Positions 42,048-48,598 of a stretch of 64,000 bases of DNA are shown here, in pieces. The notes under the pieces were generated by a model that had not been told where the DNA came from, made no database searches, and saw only the letters and a list, made by a program, of their open reading frames with translations. This DNA is from a virus. Positions within the stretch are counted from its first letter, which is position 1, and every line of letters begins with the position of its first letter. The stretch is taken from the IMG/VR virus record IMGVR_UViG_3300042889_001272, positions 62,001 to 126,000 of that record; one strand, written 5' to 3'. The position numbers and the translations under genes were made by a program.

Positions 42048-43403
42048 ATGCGATTACTAGACCTTAAACTAACAGAAGCGGCACTTAGTGCAGGCGAACT
42101 AACAAAATACTTTGACTCTGAAACAGAGCCGACAAAGTGGAAACGTCTTAACGTTTTCTTAAACAAAGTCCTACAAAAAGAACCATTCGAATTAGTAGAT
42201 GGCAGCACAGCATTAGTTAATACATCTGAATACAAACGTATAGCAGATATTTTTAATTTAGGAACTGTGCCAAGTAATTTTAAAGTTGACACAGATAAAG
42301 GCCCAATGGGTTTAAGTAAGTTTTTTAAATCAGCAGAACTGGGAGGCAAGGGTGCTGGCGGCGCCGGTTTGTCTAACAAAGGTGAAGTCAGTGAGGGTAT
42401 TCTAGGTGCTAGTTTATTTGCTAAACTTATAGCAAGGACTCGTGGTAAGATTGATATTATCAGTGGTAATGACATTTGGAACGTCATTGACATGTTAAAT
42501 CAAACACAGGAAGATCATTACGGTGTTAAAGTTAAAGATGCTAGTAAATCTGCTGTTAATGATAGTATTCAATATACATTAAAGTTAAAGCCAGGACCAT
42601 ATGCAGACTTAATGGACGAAGCAAAACGAGCATTGTTAAGTGATGTAACTAACAGCGCAGTAGCATATGCTAATAGTGCAGATGCTCAAGCATACTGTGA
42701 ATATTTTTACTTAAATGGTAAGCCGGATATTATTCATGTTATTACAGACGGTATCAGCGGAAGCACTACTAAGAAATCTGACATTGAAGTTGTTGTCACA
42801 GATCCAAAAACTGGTAAAACTACACATCAACAACTTAACATTAGTCTTAAAGCAGGCAGTGACCAAATGGGTCAAGTCGGTCAAGGTGATGTTGGCGAAG
42901 AATTTGATGCTCAGAAGAAACTATGGAACTCTTTTGGCATTGACATCGAATCAAGCAGAGCTGAATTTAATAAAGTATTAGAGAAAAAAGGTTTAATAGC
43001 AGCCATAGAATCTATCTATCGTGATGCTGCCACATTCCTTCAAGACTTGTTAGCAGGCAGTTTTGATGATGCCGAATACTTGTTTTTAAAAGACTTGGTA
43101 AAAGGCATTGACTATTTTGCTACATTAAACGATCCCTCAGTTATTTTAGTTAGTTTAGAGCGCGGAACTTATGAAGTTATGAGCTTTGCTAACTTAGAAA
43201 AACAATTAAATAACATTGATTTAGACGCTAGTTATAACGAAAACTCTGCTACTCCTCAGATAGAAATATTTGATAAAAATAGTGGCAGTCAGTTATTTAG
43301 AATAAGAACAAAACGTGAAACTAAAAAGGGCGGTGGCATTTATGTCCGTAATTACATTGAAAAAGGTCCTTTGTTAAAACAGTTGACCAGCATCAAGAAG
43401 TAA
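42048..43403 (+). CDS. Putative nuclease-like packaged protein
   Basis: 451 residues. MRLLDLKLTEAALS at the N-terminus, then a helical part with a Gly-rich patch (GGKGAGGAGLSNKG). Residues about 245-275, KSDIEVVVTD...HQQLNISLKAGSDQMGQV, show the D-x(n)-(S)LK arrangement of PD-(D/E)XK restriction-like nucleases, with Glu residues shortly before. The rest is helical. I regard it as a possible packaged endonuclease with moderate doubt. It starts almost at the +1 of a late promoter. Confidence 0.5.
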   Translation: MRLLDLKLTEAALSAGELTKYFDSETEPTKWKRLNVFLNKVLQKEPFELVDGSTALVNTSEYKRIADIFNLGTVPSNFKVDTDKGPMGLSKFFKSAELGGKGAGGAGLSNKGEVSEGILGASLFAKLIARTRGKIDIISGNDIWNVIDMLNQTQEDHYGVKVKDASKSAVNDSIQYTLKLKPGPYADLMDEAKRALLSDVTNSAVAYANSADAQAYCEYFYLNGKPDIIHVITDGISGSTTKKSDIEVVVTDPKTGKTTHQQLNISLKAGSDQMGQVGQGDVGEEFDAQKKLWNSFGIDIESSRAEFNKVLEKKGLIAAIESIYRDAATFLQDLLAGSFDDAEYLFLKDLVKGIDYFATLNDPSVILVSLERGTYEVMSFANLEKQLNNIDLDASYNENSATPQIEIFDKNSGSQLFRIRTKRETKKGGGIYVRNYIEKGPLLKQLTSIKK

Positions 43404-43426
43404 TACGTTATATTGACATAAATTGG

Positions 43427-43434
43427 CATAAATA
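43427..43434 (+). promoter_or_regulatory. T4-type late promoter (CATAAATA), leaderless
   Basis: Five bases (AACAT) then ATG at 43440; +1 on the start codon. Confidence 0.75.
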
Positions 43435-43439
43435 AACAT

Positions 43440-43649
43440 ATGAAAATAAAAGAACTTATCAGCGAAGACGGCAGCGCAGGCGGTATTAGCAGTGGCGCTA
43501 TAGCTTCTGCTCCAGCCAGCAATTTGTTTGCTGTACCTATGAAACGCAATATGGCAATGACTCGCAAGCGACCTAAAAAGGAAGCTGAAGAATTTAAAAC
43601 TAAAAAAGATAAGTCTAATGTTTTAGAAAATGGAACTAACAATGGATAA
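43440..43649 (+). CDS. Small putative internal head protein
   Basis: 69 residues: targeting-like MKIKELISEDGSAGG, then an Ala/Ser-rich part and a basic region (KRNMAMTRKRPKKEAEEFKTKK). Short, basic and late, it resembles T4 internal proteins (IPI-IPIII) in make-up, not in sequence. It has a leaderless late promoter. Confidence 0.65.
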   Translation: MKIKELISEDGSAGGISSGAIASAPASNLFAVPMKRNMAMTRKRPKKEAEEFKTKKDKSNVLENGTNNG

Positions 43650-45024
43650 GCAAAGAGCCAGACAGCTTTATGAACTAGCAGATCGTTTAAGCAAGCTAGA
43701 CATTAATTCGCTGTCAGAACAACAATTAGAACAACGTAATACAATGATTTCTAAGTTGCAAGAAGAAGTTAAAACAATTAAAGAGTTTGCTCCTGACGAT
43801 GGCGACGATGGCGCAGGTGGCGAAGAAGATACATTACACAAATATGCCCGTATGTGGTATAATGGCAATGAAACTACACAACAACAAGTTGAAAAAATAT
43901 TAGACCGTATGGGTTGGGAAATTGGCGAATTAGAATCAGAAGAAGGTGGCGCTTTTGTTGTACAATCAGGTGACGAAAATGGTAATAGTTATATTGGCTT
44001 TGCAGTCGCTGACTTGTTAGAAGGTATTACTGATAATAAAGACGCTGGCGAATATGATCAAGAAGGCGATATGGCTCGTCAAGATCTTGCCACTGCCGCT
44101 AATGCCGCAGAAGAATTACGCAGTATTTTAGACAGCGATGAGAACTTGCCAGAATGGGTTCAATCAAAGATTACTAAAGCAGTTGACTATTTAGATACTG
44201 TTCGTGATTATATGAAAAGTAAAGATCAAGATGTAACAGAAGCTTCACAGCGAGTTGATTCACTGGTCACTGACGCATTAAAAATAATGCGTGGTTCATC
44301 AATGAATGATGCTGTTCAAGCATTAAAGACTGTGCTTGGTGATAGAGAATACAATGGCCGACGCAATCATTACAATTTCTATGTTAGACAAATCATGGAT
44401 ATGTATAGTCAGCAAGGTGTGGCGGAAGGCGTTGAGGAATCCAATGTAAAGATTTTACAAAAGTTGCTTGCAGACGAAGGTTACACTTATCCAATTGGAA
44501 TACTAAGTCGAAGATTAAAACTTCTTTCCACAAATCAATCAAAAGTGCTTGCGAGATTGTTTGTGAATGCTCAAAGGGCACAAGATGAAGAATTAAAACT
44601 TGAATTGATTGATAAAATTGATGGTGTAATTTCCAGGGAAGCAGAGAGAAGAAGCGATCCATGGAAAGGTGTGGCGGAAGGCGTTGCAGAAACTTTGTCA
44701 ATGGACGAAGCCAAAAAAGTGCTACGTCATTATGGTGCTGATAATTTCAAAACAACCAGCAACGAATTGCATTTTTATAAAAACGGCCGCCCATTCAGTG
44801 TTGACTTGATCATGAACGATGATGCAACTCGCAGTGTAAGTCTAAGCCAGTTAAATTCAGCTACTCGTAGATTAAAAGGCCAAGGTGTGACTGAAACTAA
44901 AAAGACAAGCCCAAAACTCACGCCAGTTAATATCAAAAAAACTGACCCAGTCAGTGAAGAAATAAATACAGAAGCATACGAAAGACTACAAAAGGTTTTC
45001 GCATTTAAGAATTATGAAAGTTAA
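43642..45024 (+). CDS. Multi-segment putative packaged protein with two VAEG repeats
   Basis: 460 residues from the ATG at 43642 (an in-frame ATG lies at 43630). A helical N-terminus (DKQRARQLYELADRLSKL) carries no typical targeting sequence. It contains QQGVAEGVEE (about residue 258) and KGVAEGVAET (about 342), both from the 16-base repeat, dividing the protein into three segments. The last segment, SMDEAKKVLRHYGADNFKTTSNEL, is a small alpha/beta domain. If the repeats are cut by the prohead protease, three separate peptides result. Function unknown. Confidence 0.65.
   Translation: MDKQRARQLYELADRLSKLDINSLSEQQLEQRNTMISKLQEEVKTIKEFAPDDGDDGAGGEEDTLHKYARMWYNGNETTQQQVEKILDRMGWEIGELESEEGGAFVVQSGDENGNSYIGFAVADLLEGITDNKDAGEYDQEGDMARQDLATAANAAEELRSILDSDENLPEWVQSKITKAVDYLDTVRDYMKSKDQDVTEASQRVDSLVTDALKIMRGSSMNDAVQALKTVLGDREYNGRRNHYNFYVRQIMDMYSQQGVAEGVEESNVKILQKLLADEGYTYPIGILSRRLKLLSTNQSKVLARLFVNAQRAQDEELKLELIDKIDGVISREAERRSDPWKGVAEGVAETLSMDEAKKVLRHYGADNFKTTSNELHFYKNGRPFSVDLIMNDDATRSVSLSQLNSATRRLKGQGVTETKKTSPKLTPVNIKKTDPVSEEINTEAYERLQKVFAFKNYES
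44414..44429 (+). repeat. 16-base coding repeat copy 3
   Basis: Part of a 21-base sequence (to 44434) identical to that at 44666-44686. Confidence 0.85.
44666..44681 (+). repeat. 16-base coding repeat copy 4
   Basis: Same frame as copy 3, 252 bases downstream, reading KGVAEGV. Confidence 0.85.
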
Positions 45025-45026
45025 TT

Positions 45027-46433
45027 ATGAAACTATTTGAACTATATCAACAAAATACCCTACAAGGTACTAATAACTTAAAACAGATCTCAGAAGCTGT
45101 GGCCAATAAGACTGGTGCAGTTATTACTGTAGGTAACACTCAAGTTAGACTTGGCATTAACAGTGCTAAGTACGTTCTTGGTTTATATGAAACCGCAGTT
45201 GCCAATGGCACCAGCGAACAATTCTTAGAAGGCCTGGCCAATCTAAATCCAACAATGGTCATGGAAAACGATAACACAATGCGTCACATTGTCAGCAAGT
45301 TCAAGCATGAAGTTAAAAACTTCTTAGCTGGTGATGATATGAGCGATGACTTATATCATGCATTGTATGACTACTACAGCGACCACGGTGAAATGCCATA
45401 TGGTATTGCTAAAGCTCGCGACGGTGATCCTTATGAATGGGTTCACATGAGATTCGATCGTGATGTACATGATTACGTTGGCGGCAACAATCCAGATGTT
45501 CCAGCATTACCACAAGCAAATATGTCAATGATGCCGCGTCAAGAAAGCATGTACGAAGCATCTACTATCAATGGTAAAGTACAAGACCCTAAAAGCCTAA
45601 CTTGGAAACAAACTAGTATGAGCTATGAAAAAGCTGTAGAAAAATACGGTAAAGACAAAGTCAGAAAAGAAGGTAAAAATCGTATAGGCAACGAAGTAAT
45701 TGCAGTACATGTTCCGCTAGAGGAAAGCAATATGTATGAATCTAAGAAAACAAAGATGAAAGAAGGATGGGATGAGATGATGGCCGCCGTTCGAGCCAGT
45801 GCTCAAGATGAAAAAAGTGCTACTGGTAAGTTTTCCAGATCAAAGAATCCTGACTCAGGCGGAACAGTTTATAGCCGCAAATATAATGCAGACACGGGTC
45901 AATCCATTGAGCCAACTAAAGATCCAGAAGGTAAATCTCCTATCAAGCGTAGTGTAGGTCGTCCTAATGCTGGAGTTACAGGCTCAGATGAAGCAGGAAC
46001 TAAATTTGGCGATTATTCAAGCTGGTATCATAAATCCAAACGCACACACGGCGATCGTAAAATTGTTGGCGGTAGAACTGGTGCTATGGCAGTTATTGAA
46101 AAAGGTAAAAAATATCTAGTAGTCGGTAAGTGGGAAAACGACGAAGGTGTTATGTTTGATAAACCCAGTGAATTGGTTACATTAGATGCATTGAAATCTT
46201 ACAAAAGCGGTAAAGGTCGTCCGAAGAAAGTTCGTGAATGGATTGAAACTCTGCGTTTTGTATCTGAGGGTGAAACAACTAAAACAGCAACTGGTATTAA
46301 ACATAGTGCTAAAGGCAAATATGGCGCCAGTGAGGAAGAAGAAAAAGAACCGGAAAGTCTAAACAAAAGTTTGACCAGCAAGTTAGATAAGAGTATGGGC
46401 ATTAAACACGATCACGGAAATAAAAAGAAATGA
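45027..46433 (+). CDS. Putative packaged protein, unknown function
   Basis: 468 residues. MKLFELYQQNTLQ with ISEAVAN later in the N-terminus gives a targeting-like start. Residues about 50-155 form a helical domain (SAKYVLGLYETAVANG, MRHIVSKFKHEVKNFL, DLYHALYDYYSDHG). The second half is hydrophilic and basic with Gly/Lys repeats and ends in KHDHGNKKK. A central segment SLTWKQTSMSYEKAVEKYG is a small helical module. No catalytic motif is visible. Confidence 0.65.
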   Translation: MKLFELYQQNTLQGTNNLKQISEAVANKTGAVITVGNTQVRLGINSAKYVLGLYETAVANGTSEQFLEGLANLNPTMVMENDNTMRHIVSKFKHEVKNFLAGDDMSDDLYHALYDYYSDHGEMPYGIAKARDGDPYEWVHMRFDRDVHDYVGGNNPDVPALPQANMSMMPRQESMYEASTINGKVQDPKSLTWKQTSMSYEKAVEKYGKDKVRKEGKNRIGNEVIAVHVPLEESNMYESKKTKMKEGWDEMMAAVRASAQDEKSATGKFSRSKNPDSGGTVYSRKYNADTGQSIEPTKDPEGKSPIKRSVGRPNAGVTGSDEAGTKFGDYSSWYHKSKRTHGDRKIVGGRTGAMAVIEKGKKYLVVGKWENDEGVMFDKPSELVTLDALKSYKSGKGRPKKVREWIETLRFVSEGETTKTATGIKHSAKGKYGASEEEEKEPESLNKSLTSKLDKSMGIKHDHGNKKK

Positions 46434-46810
46434 AAATTGCTGAAATTCTTAGTGAGATGAAATGTTGGCCTGGACATCGAAAAGTCGGCACACAACCTGG
46501 CACAGGTAAGAATAAAGGCAAGCGTGTCAACGACTGCGAAAAGATCAAAGAAGAATTAGATGACGATCAAAAGCGTGTAGGACAAGTCGGTGCAAAAGAA
46601 AAAGCAAAAAAGATTGGAACAGTATTAGGCACAGCTCCTAAGCAACATTCATTTAAAGGTCGATTAGTAGGTGAGTCTGAAATAAAAGAAGTTGCTCCTC
46701 CTGGTATGGAAGACTGGATCAAAGATCGTAAAGCAGACTTCAAAAAGCGTTATGGCGATAAGTGGGAAGAACGTTTATACGCCACTGCTTGGAAACAGCA
46801 TAATAAGTAA
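46430..46810 (+). CDS. Small basic putative packaged protein with CWPG motif
   Basis: 126 residues. MKIAEILSEM is targeting-like, followed by KCWPGHRKVGTQPGTGKNKGKRVNDC, a motif (C-W-P-G-x-K-x-x-G-T ... V-x-N-C) seen in numerous marine phage virion-region proteins. The end WIKDRKADFKKRYGDKWEERLYATAWKQH is a strong basic helix. Two cysteines framing the Gly/Lys loop may bind metal or form a disulfide. It overlaps the previous gene. Confidence 0.65.
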   Translation: MKIAEILSEMKCWPGHRKVGTQPGTGKNKGKRVNDCEKIKEELDDDQKRVGQVGAKEKAKKIGTVLGTAPKQHSFKGRLVGESEIKEVAPPGMEDWIKDRKADFKKRYGDKWEERLYATAWKQHNK

Positions 46811-47221
46811 ATGACACATTGGCAAGAATACATTCGCAGTAGTTATGAATTGATTCTTGACGCAGAGGGTAAGACTGCTACTTACTTAAACGAACCGTTA
46901 GAATACTATCTAGTTAACTTAATGGCCAAGTGGTTTGACAAACCTAATATTCCTCCCGATACTCCTGTGGCAATACTAATGCTCACTGCCATGCAAAATC
47001 CTAGAAAAGAAAACTTATCGGAAGTGGCAGATATTTGTTTATTCTACGACAGCTTTAAAATAAAACAACGCAAATGGCCTACGCTTAAATACTACAAAGA
47101 CATGGGTACTACGGCATACGGAATGGCTTATGTTGCTAGCAATGATAATGTATACAGTCAACTAGAAAACAGCTTTGATATGTGTAGTAGGATTTTATCT
47201 AATACTATTAAACAAGTCTAA
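46811..47221 (+). CDS. Hypothetical protein
   Basis: 136 residues, helical (MTHWQEYIRSSYELILDAEGK; YYLVNLMAKWFDKP). It starts directly after the previous stop, lacks the targeting peptide, and ends the packaged-protein operon. I recognise no family; the acidic/aromatic helical pattern may point to a small adaptor. Confidence 0.6.
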   Translation: MTHWQEYIRSSYELILDAEGKTATYLNEPLEYYLVNLMAKWFDKPNIPPDTPVAILMLTAMQNPRKENLSEVADICLFYDSFKIKQRKWPTLKYYKDMGTTAYGMAYVASNDNVYSQLENSFDMCSRILSNTIKQV

Positions 47222-47280
47222 CTATAGTATGAGTCAATTTTATATAAAAAACTTTAAGTATTTAAGTATTAGTCAATAGA

Positions 47281-47288
47281 ACTAAATA
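47281..47288 (+). promoter_or_regulatory. T4-type late promoter (ACTAAATA) of dps
   Basis: 20 bases before the ATG at 47309, with a weak TAGGA site. Confidence 0.6.
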
Positions 47289-47308
47289 TACTTATAGGAT
47301 AACATATC

Positions 47309-47749
47309 ATGGATGAATTAGTACAATCAATGAAAAAGGCACTGGCAGATACATTTGCCTTTTATTTAAAAGCACACGGCTTTCACTGGAACGTAGAAGG
47401 TCGCACATTCTGTCAAGACCACCAAATGTTTAGTAACATCTACGAAGAAGTATACGGCAGCATCGATCAATTCGCAGAAGAAATTCGTGCTATGGATGCT
47501 TATGCTCCGGCAAGTTTTGTTCGCTTCAGTGAACTAACTAGTATCGAAGACGAAGTTAAAATTCTTAATGCCCAGGGTATGTTCGAGAAATTACTAGCAG
47601 ATAACTCCGTTGTATTAGCCAGTGTTGAACAAGCATACGCATTAGCTGAAGCAGCCGGTAATCATGGATTGAGCAACTTCTTAGCAGAGCGCCAAGATGC
47701 ACATGCCAAACATGGTTGGATGTTGAGATCTACACTAAAACAAAGATAA
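47309..47749 (+). CDS. dps: Dps/ferritin-like iron-storage protein
   Basis: 146 residues: KAHGFHWNVEGRTFCQDHQMF and GSIDQFAEEIRAMD give His26, His38, Asp53 and Glu57 of the inter-subunit ferroxidase site; the usual fourth acidic ligand after the second His appears replaced by Ser42. Dps forms a 12-subunit shell that oxidises Fe(II), stores Fe(III) and may protect DNA. It has its own late promoter. It may protect virion DNA or hold iron released during infection. Confidence 0.9.
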   Translation: MDELVQSMKKALADTFAFYLKAHGFHWNVEGRTFCQDHQMFSNIYEEVYGSIDQFAEEIRAMDAYAPASFVRFSELTSIEDEVKILNAQGMFEKLLADNSVVLASVEQAYALAEAAGNHGLSNFLAERQDAHAKHGWMLRSTLKQR

Positions 47750-47995
47750 ATGAATCCTACAATCAAAGAGTTAGTTCGGACTGAGCTAACTAAAAATCAA
47801 ATCCTTGCCCTTGAGTCTTTTATTTCAGATCGGGGCGAGGAAATTTTCAAAAACAGCAATCTACTCAAAGTCATTAACCGCAGTGACTTTGATGCTGTGC
47901 CCAACGAATTGGCAAAATGGGTCGTAGACAATGGAAAACGTTGTCCCGAACTTGCCGAACTTCGTGAAAAAGAAATATCCTTGTTTACCAAATAA
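47750..47995 (+). CDS. Lysozyme (GH24) C-terminal half-like protein
   Basis: 81 residues. LTKNQILALESFISDRGEEIFKNSNLLKVINRSDFDAVPNELAKWV...GKRCPELAELREKEISLF aligns with the C-terminal lobe of T4/P22-type phage lysozymes (TxNQFDAL-SF-FN-G--F--STLLKKLN-GDYDAVP-E---W--G--- GL--RR--E--LF). The N-terminal lobe with the catalytic Glu-Asp-Thr is absent, and upstream bases belong to dps. So it cannot cut peptidoglycan alone. It begins directly after the dps stop. It may be a remnant or a binding domain. Confidence 0.65.
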   Translation: MNPTIKELVRTELTKNQILALESFISDRGEEIFKNSNLLKVINRSDFDAVPNELAKWVVDNGKRCPELAELREKEISLFTK

Positions 47996-47998
47996 CAC

Positions 47999-48027
47999 TT
48001 GACTGATGATGCGTGATACTATATAAT
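47999..48027 (+). promoter_or_regulatory. Sigma70-like promoter of dsbA-like gene
   Basis: TTGACT at 47999-48004, 17-base spacer, TATAAT at 48022-48027. AAGGAG precedes the ATG at 48057. Confidence 0.85.
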
Positions 48028-48056
48028 AGTATAACACATTTTATTAAGGAGTGTTT

Positions 48057-48314
48057 ATGGAACCGCGTATGTTTTCTGGCGATGAGAAAGCCAAAATTAA
48101 AAAACTATTTGCTGAAGGCATTCAAGTCTTGAGTGAAGTTAATGCACTCAACGAAGGACTAACTGAAACTATCAAAGCCATTGCTGAAGAACTTGATATG
48201 AAACCCAGTGTACTTAAAAAAGCATTGCGTATCGCTTACAAAAATGAGTTTGCAAAAGAACAAGATGCATTCACTGAAGTAGAAGAAGTATTGCAAGTAG
48301 CAGGCCATCTTTGA
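48057..48314 (+). CDS. dsbA: DsbA-like double-stranded DNA-binding protein
   Basis: 85 residues from the ATG at 48057 after AAGGAG; GTG at 48051 is in frame. Size and helical pattern (DEKAKIKKLFAEGIQVLSEVNALNEGL... AIAEELDMKPSVLKKALRIAYKNEF) agree with T4 DsbA, which binds DNA and assists late transcription. It lies just before the DNA polymerase gene behind a strong promoter. The similarity is of pattern more than of identity. Confidence 0.6.
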   Translation: MEPRMFSGDEKAKIKKLFAEGIQVLSEVNALNEGLTETIKAIAEELDMKPSVLKKALRIAYKNEFAKEQDAFTEVEEVLQVAGHL

Positions 48315-48598
48315 TCAAATTCCTAAAAGAACAAACGTGGCAGTTCTGGTTTGAATGGATTGCCACAGCTATATTAATAATTGGTGTTTACCAATCTTCT
48401 TTTAATATATTTCCATCTTACTTATGGTTTTCTTTTGTAGGAAACTTGTGTTGGATGGTGCTAGGAATTGTTTGGAAAAAATGGAGTTTGTTTGTTGTTG
48501 AATTGATCATTGTTGGTATATACTTTGTAGGATTAGTAAATGAATACTTAAAGGACGAAGTAGAAATGATTATGGCATTGATTAGGACTGTAATATGA
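48311..48598 (+). CDS. Small membrane protein
   Basis: 95 residues with three hydrophobic stretches (about 15-32, 38-56 and 62-79). It starts at TTG (48311), which overlaps the dsbA stop; no other in-frame start lies close. It overlaps the gp43 start. The function is unknown; a nicotinamide-transporter-like or inhibitory membrane role cannot be judged. Confidence 0.55.
   Translation: MIKFLKEQTWQFWFEWIATAILIIGVYQSSFNIFPSYLWFSFVGNLCWMVLGIVWKKWSLFVVELIIVGIYFVGLVNEYLKDEVEMIMALIRTVI

Noticed and set aside
47222-47308. Possible small gene upstream of dps
   Set aside because: AT-rich stretch with no start and ribosome site in a useful frame; it holds the late promoter.
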